Source: Turbatrix aceti (taxonomy: Eukaryota > Nematoda > Chromadorea > Rhabditida > Panagrolaimidae). From it: a DNA stretch of 64,000 nt. The stretch covers positions 3,686,739 to 3,750,738 of the forward strand of contig OZ017767.1 in assembly GCA_963969345.1 (NCBI GenBank), written 5' to 3'. Positions 11,801-24,895 of this stretch are shown piece by piece. The notes under the pieces are model-generated. The model was not told the origin of the DNA. It searched no databases and saw only the letters and a program-made list of their open reading frames with translations. How positions within the stretch are numbered: the stretch's first letter is position 1; each line of letters begins with the position of its first letter. A program made the position numbers and the translations under genes.

Positions 11801-14570
11801 AGAGTACACATAGAACATAGTATCGAGCCGAATCGATTGTTCCCTCTCTCCCCAGCCAGAGAGCACTCTTCCCGTCGCCCGACCGGACTGGCGGCTCGAG
11901 TTACAAGACTGTGCACCGGACGAGTCCGTATAAGCGCCCGGAGCCCCCCTCCACGACCGGGGATCCCCAAGTGATTATCTCGAGACCACCATACCGTATC
12001 AAACACGAGTTAATTGCCCACTTGCCTTTTTCGGAATGGCGAGCAGTCGACAGAAACTGAGTCGTTAGGCATGTTTTTTTTAGCGCATTCACGCACTTTT
12101 ACGGGCTTATTGTCCTTTGGTACTATGTATGCGACCGGAGCAGTCAGTCGTCAAGTTTTATGTCTCATGTCAATGCTGGGCAATTATGACTGCCAGAAGC
12201 GTTCTCCCAGTATAAGCCAGGAAGGAGGTGGCGGCAGGTAAACATCGGTTCGCCGCTGTCGAAGGCTTGAGAGAGACTCATTTGCGCCAATACATATGAG
12301 GCTGCTGGTCGGATTTCTGGGCACCACTCTCTCTTATCTTTTTCGACTTTTCGCGTGCCACTGATGTGAGCGAGTGCAAAAAAACACGTCCGTTCTGCGT
12401 CGCGAGGGCATCGCATCCTCCAGAGCTCCTCGTGACGATGCCCTCCCTCTCGCTCCCCTGAGCCAGCCCAAATATGTATTGGGAACCGCACTTTTAACTT
12501 GATTATTGATGCTCACGCTAGTCAAGCTGTATAATTTAATTATTTGACGGTTGACAAAAAATACGATACGTGCTGGTGGCTGCGAGATCCGCCACCCAGT
12601 GTATACACTTTTGATTAATTCAAATTTGGTGCAGAAAAAAAGTCGTCAACGTGCCAGAGGAGGATGTCACAGAGTCGCACTCTTGAACGCGGACGAGGGA
12701 GTACCTCGAAAGCGCGTTGGCACGGGCATAATTGAGCACCAGTCCAGCTCAGCTCCGCGTGACCATCCATGCTCGCCCCCTACCTGGCTACCGAGGGAGT
12801 CGGGTCGGTGTCGAGGACTCGAGGAATAGGATGCGCTAATTGGCCGGCCACATTTCGCCCCCCGGCCGACGGCCTTGAGGCCACGGAGACCTGTTGCGTT
12901 GCCACGCAGCGCTGTTCACGTGCGGAACCGTGGTTGCCTTTCCTGCTAATGCGGAGGAGGCTAAAAACCGGCATCGAGGAAGCAAAACGCGTGCTTTGCC
13001 GGCCGGTTTAGGCGCTGCTTGGGACAAAAACAGACGCCAGTGGCCTAATGTCACTCACTGACAGTGAAACGAATTCGTGACTGCCAGAAAATGTTTTTAG
13101 TAGAAAATTTTCTCCTGAAACACCAGTTGGCGACGCCAAAGTATGGAGTCTTGAGACGAAAGTGTAAACACTTGGTGGTGGTCGAGAACGAAAATCAAAA
13201 CAAACGGGACTAGACCTCTGGCTGCCTACGTGCCGGCTACAAAAAACCCGTGTTGTTTTCCAAGAAACTAGAAAATTGAATCCCCCACCTCTGTCAATTT
13301 CCTCGACAGTCAAAAGATTCAAATTTTGTTGGGACCGGTGCCAATTAAGCGAGCGGGTCAACGACAGGTCAAATTTAGCGGGGATGATGCAACCGCTCAG
13401 AGAGCAACAGACACGGAAAGCATGTACCCAGCGAGTGTCTGTGGTGGCACGCTCGTCGGTTTTTGCTAAAGTTTGGCTGCTAGGCGATCGAGAGCAGTCT
13501 CGGGATCGGGCGTGCATCGCGCAAAGGTGGTAGACCCGCTGCTCTCTCCCCCCTCCTCCTCCCGCCGTCGTGAGTCGATGTCATCGTATTTGGATTTTTG
13601 CCAATTATTGAGCGAGGCGCTGAGCCGCGTGCCGGCTGGCATTGATGTTGCAAAAATTGACCCTTGTTTGTCTTCCGCTTCTTCTGGGGAAGCAAATCGG
13701 CAGTAAACCACCTCTGCCGGCCTCCGGACCTGTTTCGGTTCTGGCAGGCAGCCGAAAAGGGGCAGCCTACCCCGCAGGCTGCTCTGTCACTTCGGGCAGT
13801 CATTCCATACCCCTCAAGCCAGGCTTCCTTCTTCCTTCACATTTTCGTTTGTTTCTTGAATCAAGATTTTGTTATTGAGTGCATACTGCCTGCATGGCAG
13901 GAGGGGGAGCAAAGTTGATTTTTGCTGTGTTCATCCGAGTGTTCATGCTCCTCCGTCTCTCTCGTCACCCCCGAAAAAGTCTGATTTCGGACAGACGAAT
14001 TTTTGAAAGTTCCGCAAGGCGCGCTGGAAGCCGCAGCCGCGGCCGTTGTCGACTCGAGGGCGGACCGGCATGGCTGTCCCCGCCAACTGCCACCGCCGCT
14101 GCCGCGGCAGTCGGCTGGCTGGCTGGCCGTGCACTGGTATGCCACGACGCGTGAGGTTGCGCCGTGTCCTCTTTTCCCGAGTTCCCTGTCGCGAGACTAA
14201 GACCTCCGCCACCTCAGGGAAGGAGGGGAGGGGGAGCACACTGAGGCGGCTGCGAACGCGTGTTATCGGGGTCTATCGCTCTTTCGTTGGCTCCTCGACG
14301 CTGTCTCAAGCCCCGGGCGTCCTTCGATTCCCCCCTCACCGACATCAACAAGCAAGCGAAGAGAGTGAATCGAAATTGAATTTTCGATGGGCTTTGCGCC
14401 AACAACAACAGCTGCCAGCCGCGGCACACGTTGGCGGCTCACTCACAATCAAGAGGGTCTGTCGGGGGTGCGAGGGTGATTGATCAGGCGGGCGTTCTCC
14501 TTCCCCTATAAGGATGCGATGCATACCCGCCGGCTCAAAAACCTGCGAGGCGTGTTCGAATGTCTGAGTA

Positions 14571-14588
14571 TGTGTGTGTGTGTGTGTT
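14571..14588. repeat. (TG)n microsatellite
   Basis: An uninterrupted TG dinucleotide run of about nine units lies in the intergenic region. Confidence 0.9.
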
Positions 14589-17386
14589 ATGCGGGTCGTG
14601 TTTGCATCATTGTTCTTCTCACAGCCCCTGCTTGGATGCTTGCCAATTTGCAGAGAGCCGCAAATTGTGCGAGATAGGTCGTCTCCGTCGTCGTCGTCGT
14701 TGTCGTCGTCGTGAGAGTAGCAAAGGAATGCTCGCGACGGACTGCGTGCTATCTTGCCTCCTCAGATAACCAACCAACCTGCTAACCGCTTATTTGTCTC
14801 CTATTTGCAAGGTGATTGTCGGCCCCCGGCCCTGAAAAACGTACTGTAGCGCCGCGATAGAAGAGTGCGCGTCTCTGGTCTCTGCCGGAGATAATTGACC
14901 CCCGTGAGCATTTTGCTGTGAGGTATCAAAACGGGTGGCGCGGCAGCGGCAGTTTTGTCCCCGCACATGCACACGCCAGAGGACACTCTTGAGCACGGAA
15001 CGCCAGGGATTCTCCTCTCCTCCCAGTGTCTCTCTTATATGGATGACTGCAGGCCTGGAGGGGGGAGCAGGCAGCACTCACTGGATGGATGAACTCGACC
15101 ACGATGGTCGTGGCGGCGGTTGTCTCTCTCGTCGCCGCTGTCACCCCACCATCCTGGTGTGGAGAAAGTGGTGTACCGCGACGACAACGACGATGACGAC
15201 GCCGACGGTTCTCCTTTTCTCCAGCACATGTTTACCTTCTCCATTTTCCCTCGTCTTTGCTCGAAAACAACAAAAAAAGTCCCCCCCTAAAATTCAAAAA
15301 ACCCTGGCAGAGACCTGATAGCAGGGGGGACACCTCTGCTGTCCGCTGTTCTCCGTGCCTTGGACGTAGTACCAGAGTCGACAGATAACGACCACACCGA
15401 CTCTGTGAGCCTCGTTCGTTCGCCTGGCTTAGGCCGGTTTCCGAGCGGATCGAGCGACCAACTGGCTTCGTTATTGATTGTCCCCGTCTGCTGCCCTACT
15501 GTCGTCTAGGTGCCCCCTTCTACCATCGATTTTTTTGCTTTTCCACGCCAGAAAAAGGTCCGGACGTAAAAAACCCGTCGCTGCGGCTGACAGCGATGGA
15601 GCATCGTCGGCCGCCGCCGAAGACGGTGGGGTTGATTCGGGCCAGGCGGTGAACTCTCCGGACGCTGATGCTTCGAAGATGACAAAGCACCGGGGCTGCG
15701 CGTTGCTGTGCGCGTTGATTAATTTCTTGTCTTTTCACGTTTTTTTTCTACCGAACAAAACGCGAAGAAACACCACAAGACAGACAGACAGAATGGCGCT
15801 GCTCCTCTTGCTCGCATGCTGCTTCCTCTTCCCGTGTGTGTGACAACTTACTCCACACGTTTTGATACTTTTTTTTGCTTGACACAACTTTGCTGTCGTC
15901 GCTGGAGGAGTGCACTTATCTCCTCCGCGCCTCGGTGTAACTGCTGAACCTGTTCGCACGCCGGGTCCGGGCTTCATGTCCATTTTTTTGTTGTCTGTCT
16001 AAAAGTGCAATTGTTTACCTTGGGTGGTTTTTGTGTCCTGGTGGGGAGGATGAAGACACCTCACACGAAGCGTGCATTTCAATTCAGTCCTGATTAATGC
16101 ATTGTTTTGTCTGCTGCCTGCTTCGATGCTGGCTACGGTACGTCGTACGAGGGACGGGTACTATTCCTCAATGGGCGACAACGACGACGACGACAACGCA
16201 GGCTGAGGGGGTCTTGGTGGGCGGAGCTGTGCGCTGAGGGGGACTTGGTTGGCTCGCAGCCAGTCAACCAGAGATCTCTCCCACTCGCCCTTTCAGCCGG
16301 CAGACAGACGCGTCGCAGCGTACGTCTGTCGGTGGGGGGTCGCACCCCGCCATACCCCATCATAGGACTCAGCAGGGGCGACACACACAGCTACAGAGTG
16401 TTCTCTGTTGTCTTTGACAGCCAGCACCCGGGCGGTCCGCTCTGCTTCCCTTCCTTGCAGGCCAGCCATGGCCGCCTCCGACACACTTGTCGTCGCTCTC
16501 TGCACACACACACGCGTGCCCAACGATGATGATTCCAGCCCTGCGAAAGAAAGGGTCCTGTACATATCGGCGGGCGGGTGAGAGAGAGAGAAAGTGGGTG
16601 CGAGGAAAGAGACAGCGACGAAGGGGGTCCCCCCCCTTCTGTCCTGCCCGCCGCACTCGGCTAGACGGACACGCCGGAGTAAGAGAAGATAGCTGCTGGG
16701 GGTGGTGTGCAGGCAGTCGATGCTCCCTGTTCCCCGGGAGCTGCCCGGACTCGCTTCGGGGCTGCCTGGCCCAAGGAAGGGGTTGTTGCCGACTCTGCAG
16801 CCAAGTATCCTACCGTTTGCGTCCCGGCAATCCGTGCAACGCATCGATTTCCTGGGGTTTTTCACACGGCCCAAAAAGCAGTTCCGGGGTTTCCTGGAAC
16901 TTTCTCGCCCTATTTCGAGGTAAAACGGGCTTTTTAGAGGTTTCCGCGTGTTTGCGTGCTGACACCGGTCTCATCCGAGCCCCTTTCCGGTCGAATCCAG
17001 CCCCGACACACAACCGACCCCCTCAAGAGTAAATCAAGTTGTTTCTCTTTCGCTGCGAGACCGGTCCGCGAGCGGACCTAGGGTGAAGAGGCTGGCGGCG
17101 TAGGGGGCTGGGTTGTGTCGCTCGTGTCCACGCTTCGCGAAAACGGATCGATTGCGCGAAGAAGGAGAGACTACAACGACGACGGCGAGTCCGGGCTTTG
17201 TCTTTGTTACTGTCGTCGCGGTGAATTATACCCAATCCATCCATCCATCCGACCATCTAGCCGCTCCACTCCGGTCCGGTCCGTGCCGCGTGCGCGTGTT
17301 ACGATCTTCTTGCCTCCGTGTTTTGCCTTGTTTACCCCCCTCTTTACCACTTCCTTTTCAGGTTGAGTGATCGAGCGTGTATCTGC

Positions 17387-17407
17387 GTGTGTGTGTGTGT
17401 GTGTGTG
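17387..17407. repeat. (GT)n microsatellite
   Basis: About ten GT units lie roughly 200 bp upstream of the disordered-protein gene. A short CCAT run lies 140 bp before it. Confidence 0.9.
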
Positions 17408-17610
17408 CCGACCTCCAACGTTGGTGATTAATATCCCGACGTTGACTCCAAACTGACTTCTCTCAACTGACACCTCACGCATCCTCCTACGGGTTGACCA
17501 ATTTGAACGTTCTCCTGTGTTCGTTTCTGGTCATCATTTGGTCGTCTTCGTCGTCGAAGCAATCCTCTACGGCACTGTAACACGGGTAGCCTCTTGAAAG
17601 CAAGAATAAC

Positions 17611-20600
17611 ATGACCAGCAGCATGATTCTCGGCAGGCTCACCAACAAGCTGCGTCGCCAGACGCTCAACGATAACGAAACTGGCGCTCAGGTCACGCCG
17701 CAGCCCTTGCCGGCAGTAGTCAGCACTCGTAAGAGTGCCCGTCTCAATCCTGGTCTCTTTGGCGTGAGTTTTGGTCCGGGTTTTGTTCATCACCAAAACA
17801 ATGCTTTTTAGGAAAACACCGGTAGCGTTGTCGAAAACGACGATGGCCAAAAACTGTATCCTCAGGAACGCCTCTCATCCGACGCCGCAGGCGGCGAAGA
17901 TTCGGATGAGGATCTCGAACTCGAACAGCTGGACAAAAGTGAGTATTTGGAGGGGCCAATGTTCACCTTACCGGCTACTGGGGGCATACTGTAGCCATCA
18001 AACATAAATCTATCTCAGGGGAGACCTTTTGAGACCCTTTTCTGACACAGCATTGATTACGTGACTGAGTGAGCAGCTTTTCCTACCCCTGCCTGGAGGG
18101 CTTGTGTCTGTGGCGGCTCGTTGCAGCAAGCCAGCCAAAGGCAAAAAAAGTGTGTCAAACAGGCTGCGGACGGGGAGCAGTAGGGGGCGCTGTCTGACGC
18201 TGCCTGCGTCTGTCTTGCTCTCAACCCCCTCCTTAGCTTTTTTTATTTTTTACACATGCGGAATGAAGAATTAGGCCAACCACTGCGGCAACTAAAAGGG
18301 CACAACGCCGGAGGCTGGCAATAACACGGTATCACTACAATCTATCCTCTCTGCACCCTCGATCTACAGTAGGACGTTGCAAACTGCAAAAACACAACTC
18401 CCCGTAGGGGACGCTTGTTTTCCAAAATCACCGAGAATGTCTGTCCACCCGCATGCATACTGTTGCCAACAGACACCTTCGAAGAAGGCCTTCCTCATTT
18501 GTGGACACTTGTTTTGCAAAAAGGGCCCCGTGCATGTTTGTGCCGCACACAACACTGTCGTCACATACATAAGAAGCCTTTTGCCCCCGACTCTCTGACA
18601 AACATCCGTGCGGTCGTGCTCTGCGGAACAGAAACCAACGTTTCGCTCGAGGGACCTAGTAGAGACCAAAAGTTGTCCTCCTGTTGCCGCAAGCCGGTCC
18701 GGGCTGGGCTGGCTGTGTGCGTGGTAAGACCGGGACGACCGCCGCGAAATTCGAGCTGCAAAGCCGTTGATGTGAGTAAGACGACGTGAGAGCTGTTTGT
18801 GTGCATCGTCGTGCACAACAACAGCAGCAGCAGCGTAGGGTAGGGCTTGCCTCCTGTCTCTTTCAACCAAACTACAGTGTTCTTTCTCCCCATGGCTGCC
18901 ACGTCGTTGGCAGCAGTCTACAGAACCGGGCACCACAGTCTGCTGAGTACGAGGAAGGAGATGGACACTAAGAGTCTCCCTTTTCCGTGCATACACACGC
19001 AAAAGGGCAGAGCCTGACAGACCGGATGCCTCCGCGGTACCCCGCTCCGAAGGTGCTGGGTAACAGAGCCGCGCAGGTTGACATGGGATGATGACTGCGA
19101 AAAAAAGTAGAGAAAAGTAGGAACGAGCCGAACCCATTTGCGATTGATGCACGTCAACAACGACAACGCATGCGAGCGGCGTAATTTTTTATGCGTCGTT
19201 GTCCAGCACACAAATCAAAGTGCATCTGTCTTTATAAACCGGCGCAGCAACACCCTTAGTTTCTGCCTTTTCTGGGGGAGACAATGCAGCGTCAGGATGA
19301 CGGCAGCAGCACCTCACGTGTCCCCCCCATTCATTCTGCTGACCACACATCGCTTATTTTGTCTTTTTGGGATTTAGGGGACGACGGCCGGTTGGCTTGA
19401 GGCCGACCGTTGAACACTCCTTGTAGGGAGTGGCGGTTGTGTGAAGAAGGTGATAAACAAGCCAAAAGCAAAGCGATGATCGGTCAACTCACTCATGTCA
19501 GAGTCAACAGTTTTTTGTGATAATAGCTGACGGCTGGCGATTCATTTTCTATGGGGGCAAAATGCACCAACAAAACATGAACTTCAGTCCCTGGATGACA
19601 AACTTTTTCAGTGTCGACTGCCAGCATCGGCATCAGATCCATCGACTCCGGCCACGTGTACGGCAAGAGTCCGCCGACCCTCACGAGCTCGCCTCCGATG
19701 ATCAGCGAGATCGATACGAACAGGTCCGTTGTGCTTTCTTGCTTCTTAGAGCGCGCCAAATCGATACACAAAGGGAAAGGGCGAGGAATTGGGTGATGCA
19801 CTTTAAAAACAAATGTCGTGCAACAACGCGGCCTTCTGCAACGAAGGCGGCAGCTGGAGCGGGAACGAGCATGGTAATACTTTTTTGCGGCGGCGTGACT
19901 GCCGGCGCATCATGAGAAGCACCCATTCCATCGCCGGGGTACGTACATACTTCCACGGAGCAGGAAGGATTGCTCTTTGGGCTTCTGGCCAGTTGGCATG
20001 TCGCCAACTTTACATCGATCATCATCACAACTACCACCGCCACCGTCAACCAACGCTGCTGCTGCTGTTTTGTTGCTGCGCCCGGGCTTTGCACTCTTCG
20101 TATGCTTGACACAACAACCAGTCGTGTCGTGGACACACTTTTGGAGCCCCTTTTCCCCGCTTCGGTACTCCTCAGTTGGGTATTCTTGGAGCCAGGCGCT
20201 CGTTCGTCCGGTCCGGGCATGGCCTGTCGTGGCCTCCCCCCGCTTTGATGGATGTGAGCGTCAACAAAGAGGCGAGAAGGCATGCGGACGCTGCTCTCTC
20301 CTGGCGCGGGGACGCTCACAACAACAAAAAAAACAACAGCGCAACACCGCAAAGCCACACGCACACGCATCCATCCATCGCGCGTGTCGGAGGAGAGAGA
20401 TGGGATGGGGGTGCACATGTGCGTGGTGGTGTGCTCTCGGTGAAATGGGCTCACGGCCAGCTGGATGCTTGCCAACCCGTTCGGAGAGGGGGACTTGGTT
20501 CGTCCTGCCCGGGGGGACAGACGCACTTCAGGGGGCCGGCTGCCTGCAGGTCGACGGCCTCCTGATACGTTCTGTGGTAAACAAAAACGTTTTGCGATTC

Positions 20601-23420
20601 AGCGAGGAAACGAAAAATGTGTGTTGCTGCGCGCAGCTGTTTTTCGCAACATACACCAACACACAGACTCCACAAGTGTTTTTTTTCTGCTCTTTTTTTT
20701 CGCTAGAATGTCAACAAAAAAATCAACTGCGGGTGCCAATTTGCTTCTTCCAAATTTGTTTTTCTTCTGGTTTTTTTGGAAATGACGAGACAGGAAACCA
20801 GCAAGAACAGATTCGATTACTTGTTTGCCTCCCCGCTGCGGACGGTTGACAGAGCACCCGACCCGGCCGGCCCCGGGCCTCTTACGACGAGGGGGCGACG
20901 ACGACGACGACGTCGAAGAGAAAAACAAAAAAATGAGAACAAACCTCCGTACAACGGTTTGCCTGTGTTATCAGACCGCACGGAGCGATGGATGTGTTTA
21001 CGCAATGATTGTTGAAACCTTCTGGCTGTTGTAGGCAGCGTGCGTCTCGTCGGATAAATGTCCGTAACTCCGTCAGCTTCGGTGACACGGTTTTTCTTTT
21101 CATTGAATGCTGCAGTCATAACTGTCGCTTTCCCGCCGGAAGCCCGTGTTTTTTCTCGAGGCCATCCGCAGCAAAACACACTTTGGAATGCAAAAATCAC
21201 AGCAATTGAGAGCTCAAGTGAGCCCTGGAAGGCCTGGAAGTTGGTGCTAACCGATGCACCCACCCTTCATCGTCCTCTGGCCTGCTTGGCTTGCTGACCG
21301 CTTGTTTTGTGGCAACTTTTGCCGGAGACGGGGGCAATGTTTCGTTCTGCTCTGTGTATGTTGCTACAACTTTTTTCCGAACTGCCTGACGAGCATAAGC
21401 CAGACAGCAAGCAGACCGACTCACAAGGCACGGTGCATGCACCACCATCGCCGGAGGGTACAGAAAGCAATCAGGGGAGTAGGGAGCACGCACATACGCA
21501 CGCACCGCCACCACCGCCGCCACCACTTGGCGGGAGACTCGGGCGAGAGCGTTTTGACGCAGAGAATCGTCAAGCCCTCTCTCGCCCGCTCTCCGCATCG
21601 GCCAGGCCGAAGGGGACAAAAATCGAGGGACCGAAATTATTGAAAATGCTTAAAATTGCTTATTTTCTTTCCAAACGGCAAGAACTCGAAAAACGGATGC
21701 AAACTGTGTTTTACACCAAAATTTTCAGCTGGGACAGCGCTGGCTGCGAATCTGGCATCGAACTTCGCGAATCCGCCGAACGCGATGATGATGCTGATTT
21801 CTTCGACCGCTACCATACCACCAGTAGCTCCGAGCATGAACCATCAACCCCCATTGAAAAGTGAGTTCTTGGCTGTCTTTGCTTTGCATTTTGGGTCAAA
21901 GATCCTGGTAAAATTTACCGGCAGAGGTGCCGGGCTAACTTTTGGTCTCCCCTGAAGGCCCTCAAAACAAAACAAGTGGCGCGAGGTAACCTGATGCTTC
22001 TGTTTTTGTTCATGCCCTCCAAAGCCGCCGAGACGGGCACAAAGACAGAAGATGACGAGCGAGCGCAAAAGAGCACATATAGAAATCCATTTAGTAATGG
22101 ACACATTGTCGCGGTGTTTTTGGGGGGAGTGTTTGTGTGGTGGTGTCTCGTCGTTGTCGTCGTCGCCAGGCAGCGAGCCGGAGCACTCGTGCAAGACGAA
22201 GGTGCCTTTTGCTCTACCGCACACGACGACGACAACGACAGCCGAGCACCACTCTGACCATCTTTGGGTTTCGATGATCAGAGCCAAACCTTTCCTTCTT
22301 CTGCAGAGGCAAACGAACCACGCGGTGAGCGACCGACCCCGGGGGAGAAGTTTGTTTTTATTTTTTTACCTGCGAGTTGGTTGGTTGCCGCTTGGCAGAT
22401 GGATGGTAATAACACTTACGATTTTTTTTCTGCAAAAAGGAAAGATCGCTGTTTTGGATTCCAAGTCGGGCAGCCAGCCACAGCAGCCACACGCTCCCGG
22501 GGGACAGGAGTAAAAACACCCGCCAAACCGGCTGGCTGGCGTAAAAGTGCCACGACGGCGCAACAGCCTTCCGCTCATCTGACATCGCCGTCGGCGGCTA
22601 TGTCTGATTGCTGGGCCGCGATAAGCATTGCATAGCGATGAAAAAAACTCGCATGGCAGGCGGACACATCGGCGTATAATTTATTTGATACTGCCGAACG
22701 AACGTCGGGGTTTTTATTGGTTCAAGAAAAAAAAAGTTTCATGTGACGCAGACTGCCGGGGAGACGATCAAAAATAGCATCCATAAATTCTGAAACAAAC
22801 GTCTGAAAAAAGAGGATACGTGATTATATTCTTGCATTTTCAGACACAACGGTTTTCCGATGGACTTCAGTGGCCTGTCGACGGAGTTGGAAGGCGACCA
22901 GGAACGATCCATGGTCGGAGGCGCGTTCAAGCCGGTAAAGAAGTCCCAGCAGCAGGGCGAGAGCCGCACGCCGCCCATCGGCGAAAAACGTCGCTGGGAG
23001 ATTAGCGCCGTCAGCGGGCTCCAGGTTGCTCCGGGCCGCGAAGCACGCTCACCCATCGCGTCCCGAACCCGCTCCCACGACGCTCCTGCCGAAGACGGAC
23101 GTGCCAAGCTAACGGCCAAGCGGACGATAGTAAAAGTCAAGGTGCTGTACTACAACTCGCAGCCCGTAAGATCCGCTCCCATCCCGATTTCGACGCCACG
23201 AGAAAGTGGTAATGAATTCGAATCCGCAACGCCGGTACTCTCCGAATCGCCTCCCAACAACCCGAGTTACAAGCGCGGTCGTCGCGGCGAGAGGCCTTCG
23301 CTCGACTTCAACAAGATGCGCGAGCAGATGATGGGCCCGACCATCGCCTTCCAGCCCGCCTTCTCGTCCATCGACGCCCCCGGTAGCCTCACGCCCGAAG
23401 CCGAGAATCGCCTCGTCTGA
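17611..23420 (+). CDS. Uncharacterised disordered protein, five exons with large introns
   Basis: Exons 17611-17763, 17812-17938, 19612-19723, 21729-21860 and 22844-23420 encode 366 residues. The phases (0, 1, 2, 2) fit at every junction; the fourth exon has a second open frame, but only one frame agrees with both flanking phases. The product is hydrophilic and low in predicted structure: a basic start with TRKSARLNPG, an acidic SDEDLELEQLDK patch, a Ser/Pro-rich middle, a basic segment with EKRRWEI and SRTRSHD, then KRGRRGER followed by SLDFNKMREQMM near the C-terminus. The composition suggests a nuclear or scaffold regulator with short linear motifs, but I recognise no family. Introns 2-4 are 1.0-2.0 kb, far longer than the local norm, and 8.7 kb of non-genic DNA lies upstream; this layout is common for developmentally regulated genes (inference). 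The ATG at 17611 is the first in frame; a second at 17623 is possible. Confidence 0.72.
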
Positions 23421-24895
23421 TCCCGACCGACACAGCCGATTTTTTCTAGTCTCTCCCCGCAACCAACCAACGTCAACAGAAGCCAGATATCGTGAAGACG
23501 GCTTGCTCAACGCGTTTTCTGCACAATTCATGAGACGCGACCAACTTTTTTCATCGTATTTACTTAGTTAATAGTTTTAATTCTTTGAAAACGCGTCACG
23601 GCATCTGCTTTTCTGTCTCGTTGTTGTTGTTGTTCGCTGTCTTGTTTTATTATGCGATTCTGACGCAGCATTTTGGCTTCACTCATCTCAGGTGGCTCTC
23701 AGTAGCACAGCGACTATGTCCTCCTCCTCTCGTGTCACTCACCAGATCCGTTGATTCTGTAACGCAATTTGTCACTCACTTTGGCGCTGCATTTATAATA
23801 TTTCCTTTCCTCGGCGTTGATGCCGATTCTCACGTCCGATTTAAGGCCTCCATCCTGTCTGATATCGCGTGCAATAATGTACGCACTCTTGCGTAGTCCT
23901 CCCTGTCCTTCCAAAAAAGCATGAAGTACCACATAGTCCCCTTATTTTTTATCCTTTCGGGTCCCTAGTCGATACCGACCAGTTTTGTGATTGCACATTC
24001 TCATTCTGTAATCTCCATTGTCTCTTAATTACGGTAGATTGTTGGTTACGTTCAAACAAAACAAAAAAATGAATTTACTCAGCCCACGTCAAAGTTTTTA
24101 TGTTTTTCTTTTTGTTCTTGTTCTGTGTCGACTCTGGTAGTCGGATTGATTTTATTTTGTATGTGTTTGGTTGTCTCTTCCACGTATGTATTCAGGAGAA
24201 CGTCTGACAGCCCGTGGCCTGTCCTGGCACGCGTCCGGGCAGGCAGCGTCGTGCCGTCGCAACATAATAACCTCCCCCACTCTGCTCGTAGCTGGCCGTG
24301 ACAACTGCGTTGCCTCGGTCCTTAGTTTGCCTCAGCAAGCTGTTCGACTCGTCTTCCTCTTCCATGCCTCCTACGCATGACCGGGGGGACGATCGACGGC
24401 ATAAACGTTGTTTTCTCAATTATTTTTTATTTTGCTTTGTGGTGATCAAATAAATATCAGTCATAATTGATGGCAGTTGGCGGCAAAAAACAGAGACAAA
24501 AAGACGGGAAAATGGATGCGAAAACGACTTCGAGTACCCCTTTGCCTGACAGCGAGTACCCCTTTCCGTCGCCACGCCCCCCTTCGAATCCCTCTCCCAG
24601 CGCGTGCGCATTTGTGTAACTCGAAGGGAATTCCGAAGCAACTGGCGCTGTTGGCAGATCTCAAAGTCAATTTCTTTCATTTTATAACTTTTTTTCCAAC
24701 TGATTGTGTCATCGTTGTTTGTTTACGTTTGTTGACCAAGATTGTGTATCAGTGAACCTGTTTTGATTATTTTTTGCAAATTCGTAGAGATCTGGTGACT
24801 TGGAGGTGTTTTGATTTATTGCGTGACGTGTTTTTATAAAAAAAACTGACTGTTGCCCGCTTCCAAGACGTCCTTTTTATTTTGCAGCGGTGACA
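23421..24895. other. Intergenic region between the disordered-protein gene and YIF1
   Basis: No supported gene is visible. It should contain the 3'UTR of the upstream gene and the promoter and leader of YIF1. A T-rich 3' splice site ending at 24887 (TTTTATTTTGCAG) lies 8 nt before the YIF1 start codon. Confidence 0.6.

Larger units (their letters stand above)
8885..17610. other. 8.7 kb intergenic stretch without a convincing gene
   Basis: Many open frames occur here but none shows family similarity, consistent codon choice or a set of phased splice sites. It contains microsatellites (TG near 14571, GT near 17387, CCAT near 17235), CGT/GTC trinucleotide runs near 14690, and C-rich tracts near 10090. 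One short exon-like acidic/Ala-rich segment occurs near 15550-15700 (see findings). The gap lies between two divergently transcribed genes (- and +), so it may hold regulatory sequence and 5' untranslated exons. Confidence 0.6.

Noticed and set aside
14690..14712. CGT/GTC trinucleotide runs here and at 34650-34690, considered as repeat arrays of interest
   Set aside because: Short simple-sequence tracts with no unit-spacer structure; not CRISPR or a minisatellite.
17428..17850. Minus-strand open frame opposite the first exons of the disordered-protein gene
   Set aside because: Antisense shadow of the coding exons; crosses their intron without splice sites on its own strand.
21656..21955. Alternative frame of the fourth exon of the disordered-protein gene (ANLASNFANPPNAMMM)
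   Set aside because: Looks protein-like, but its phase does not match either neighbouring exon, whereas the chosen frame matches both.
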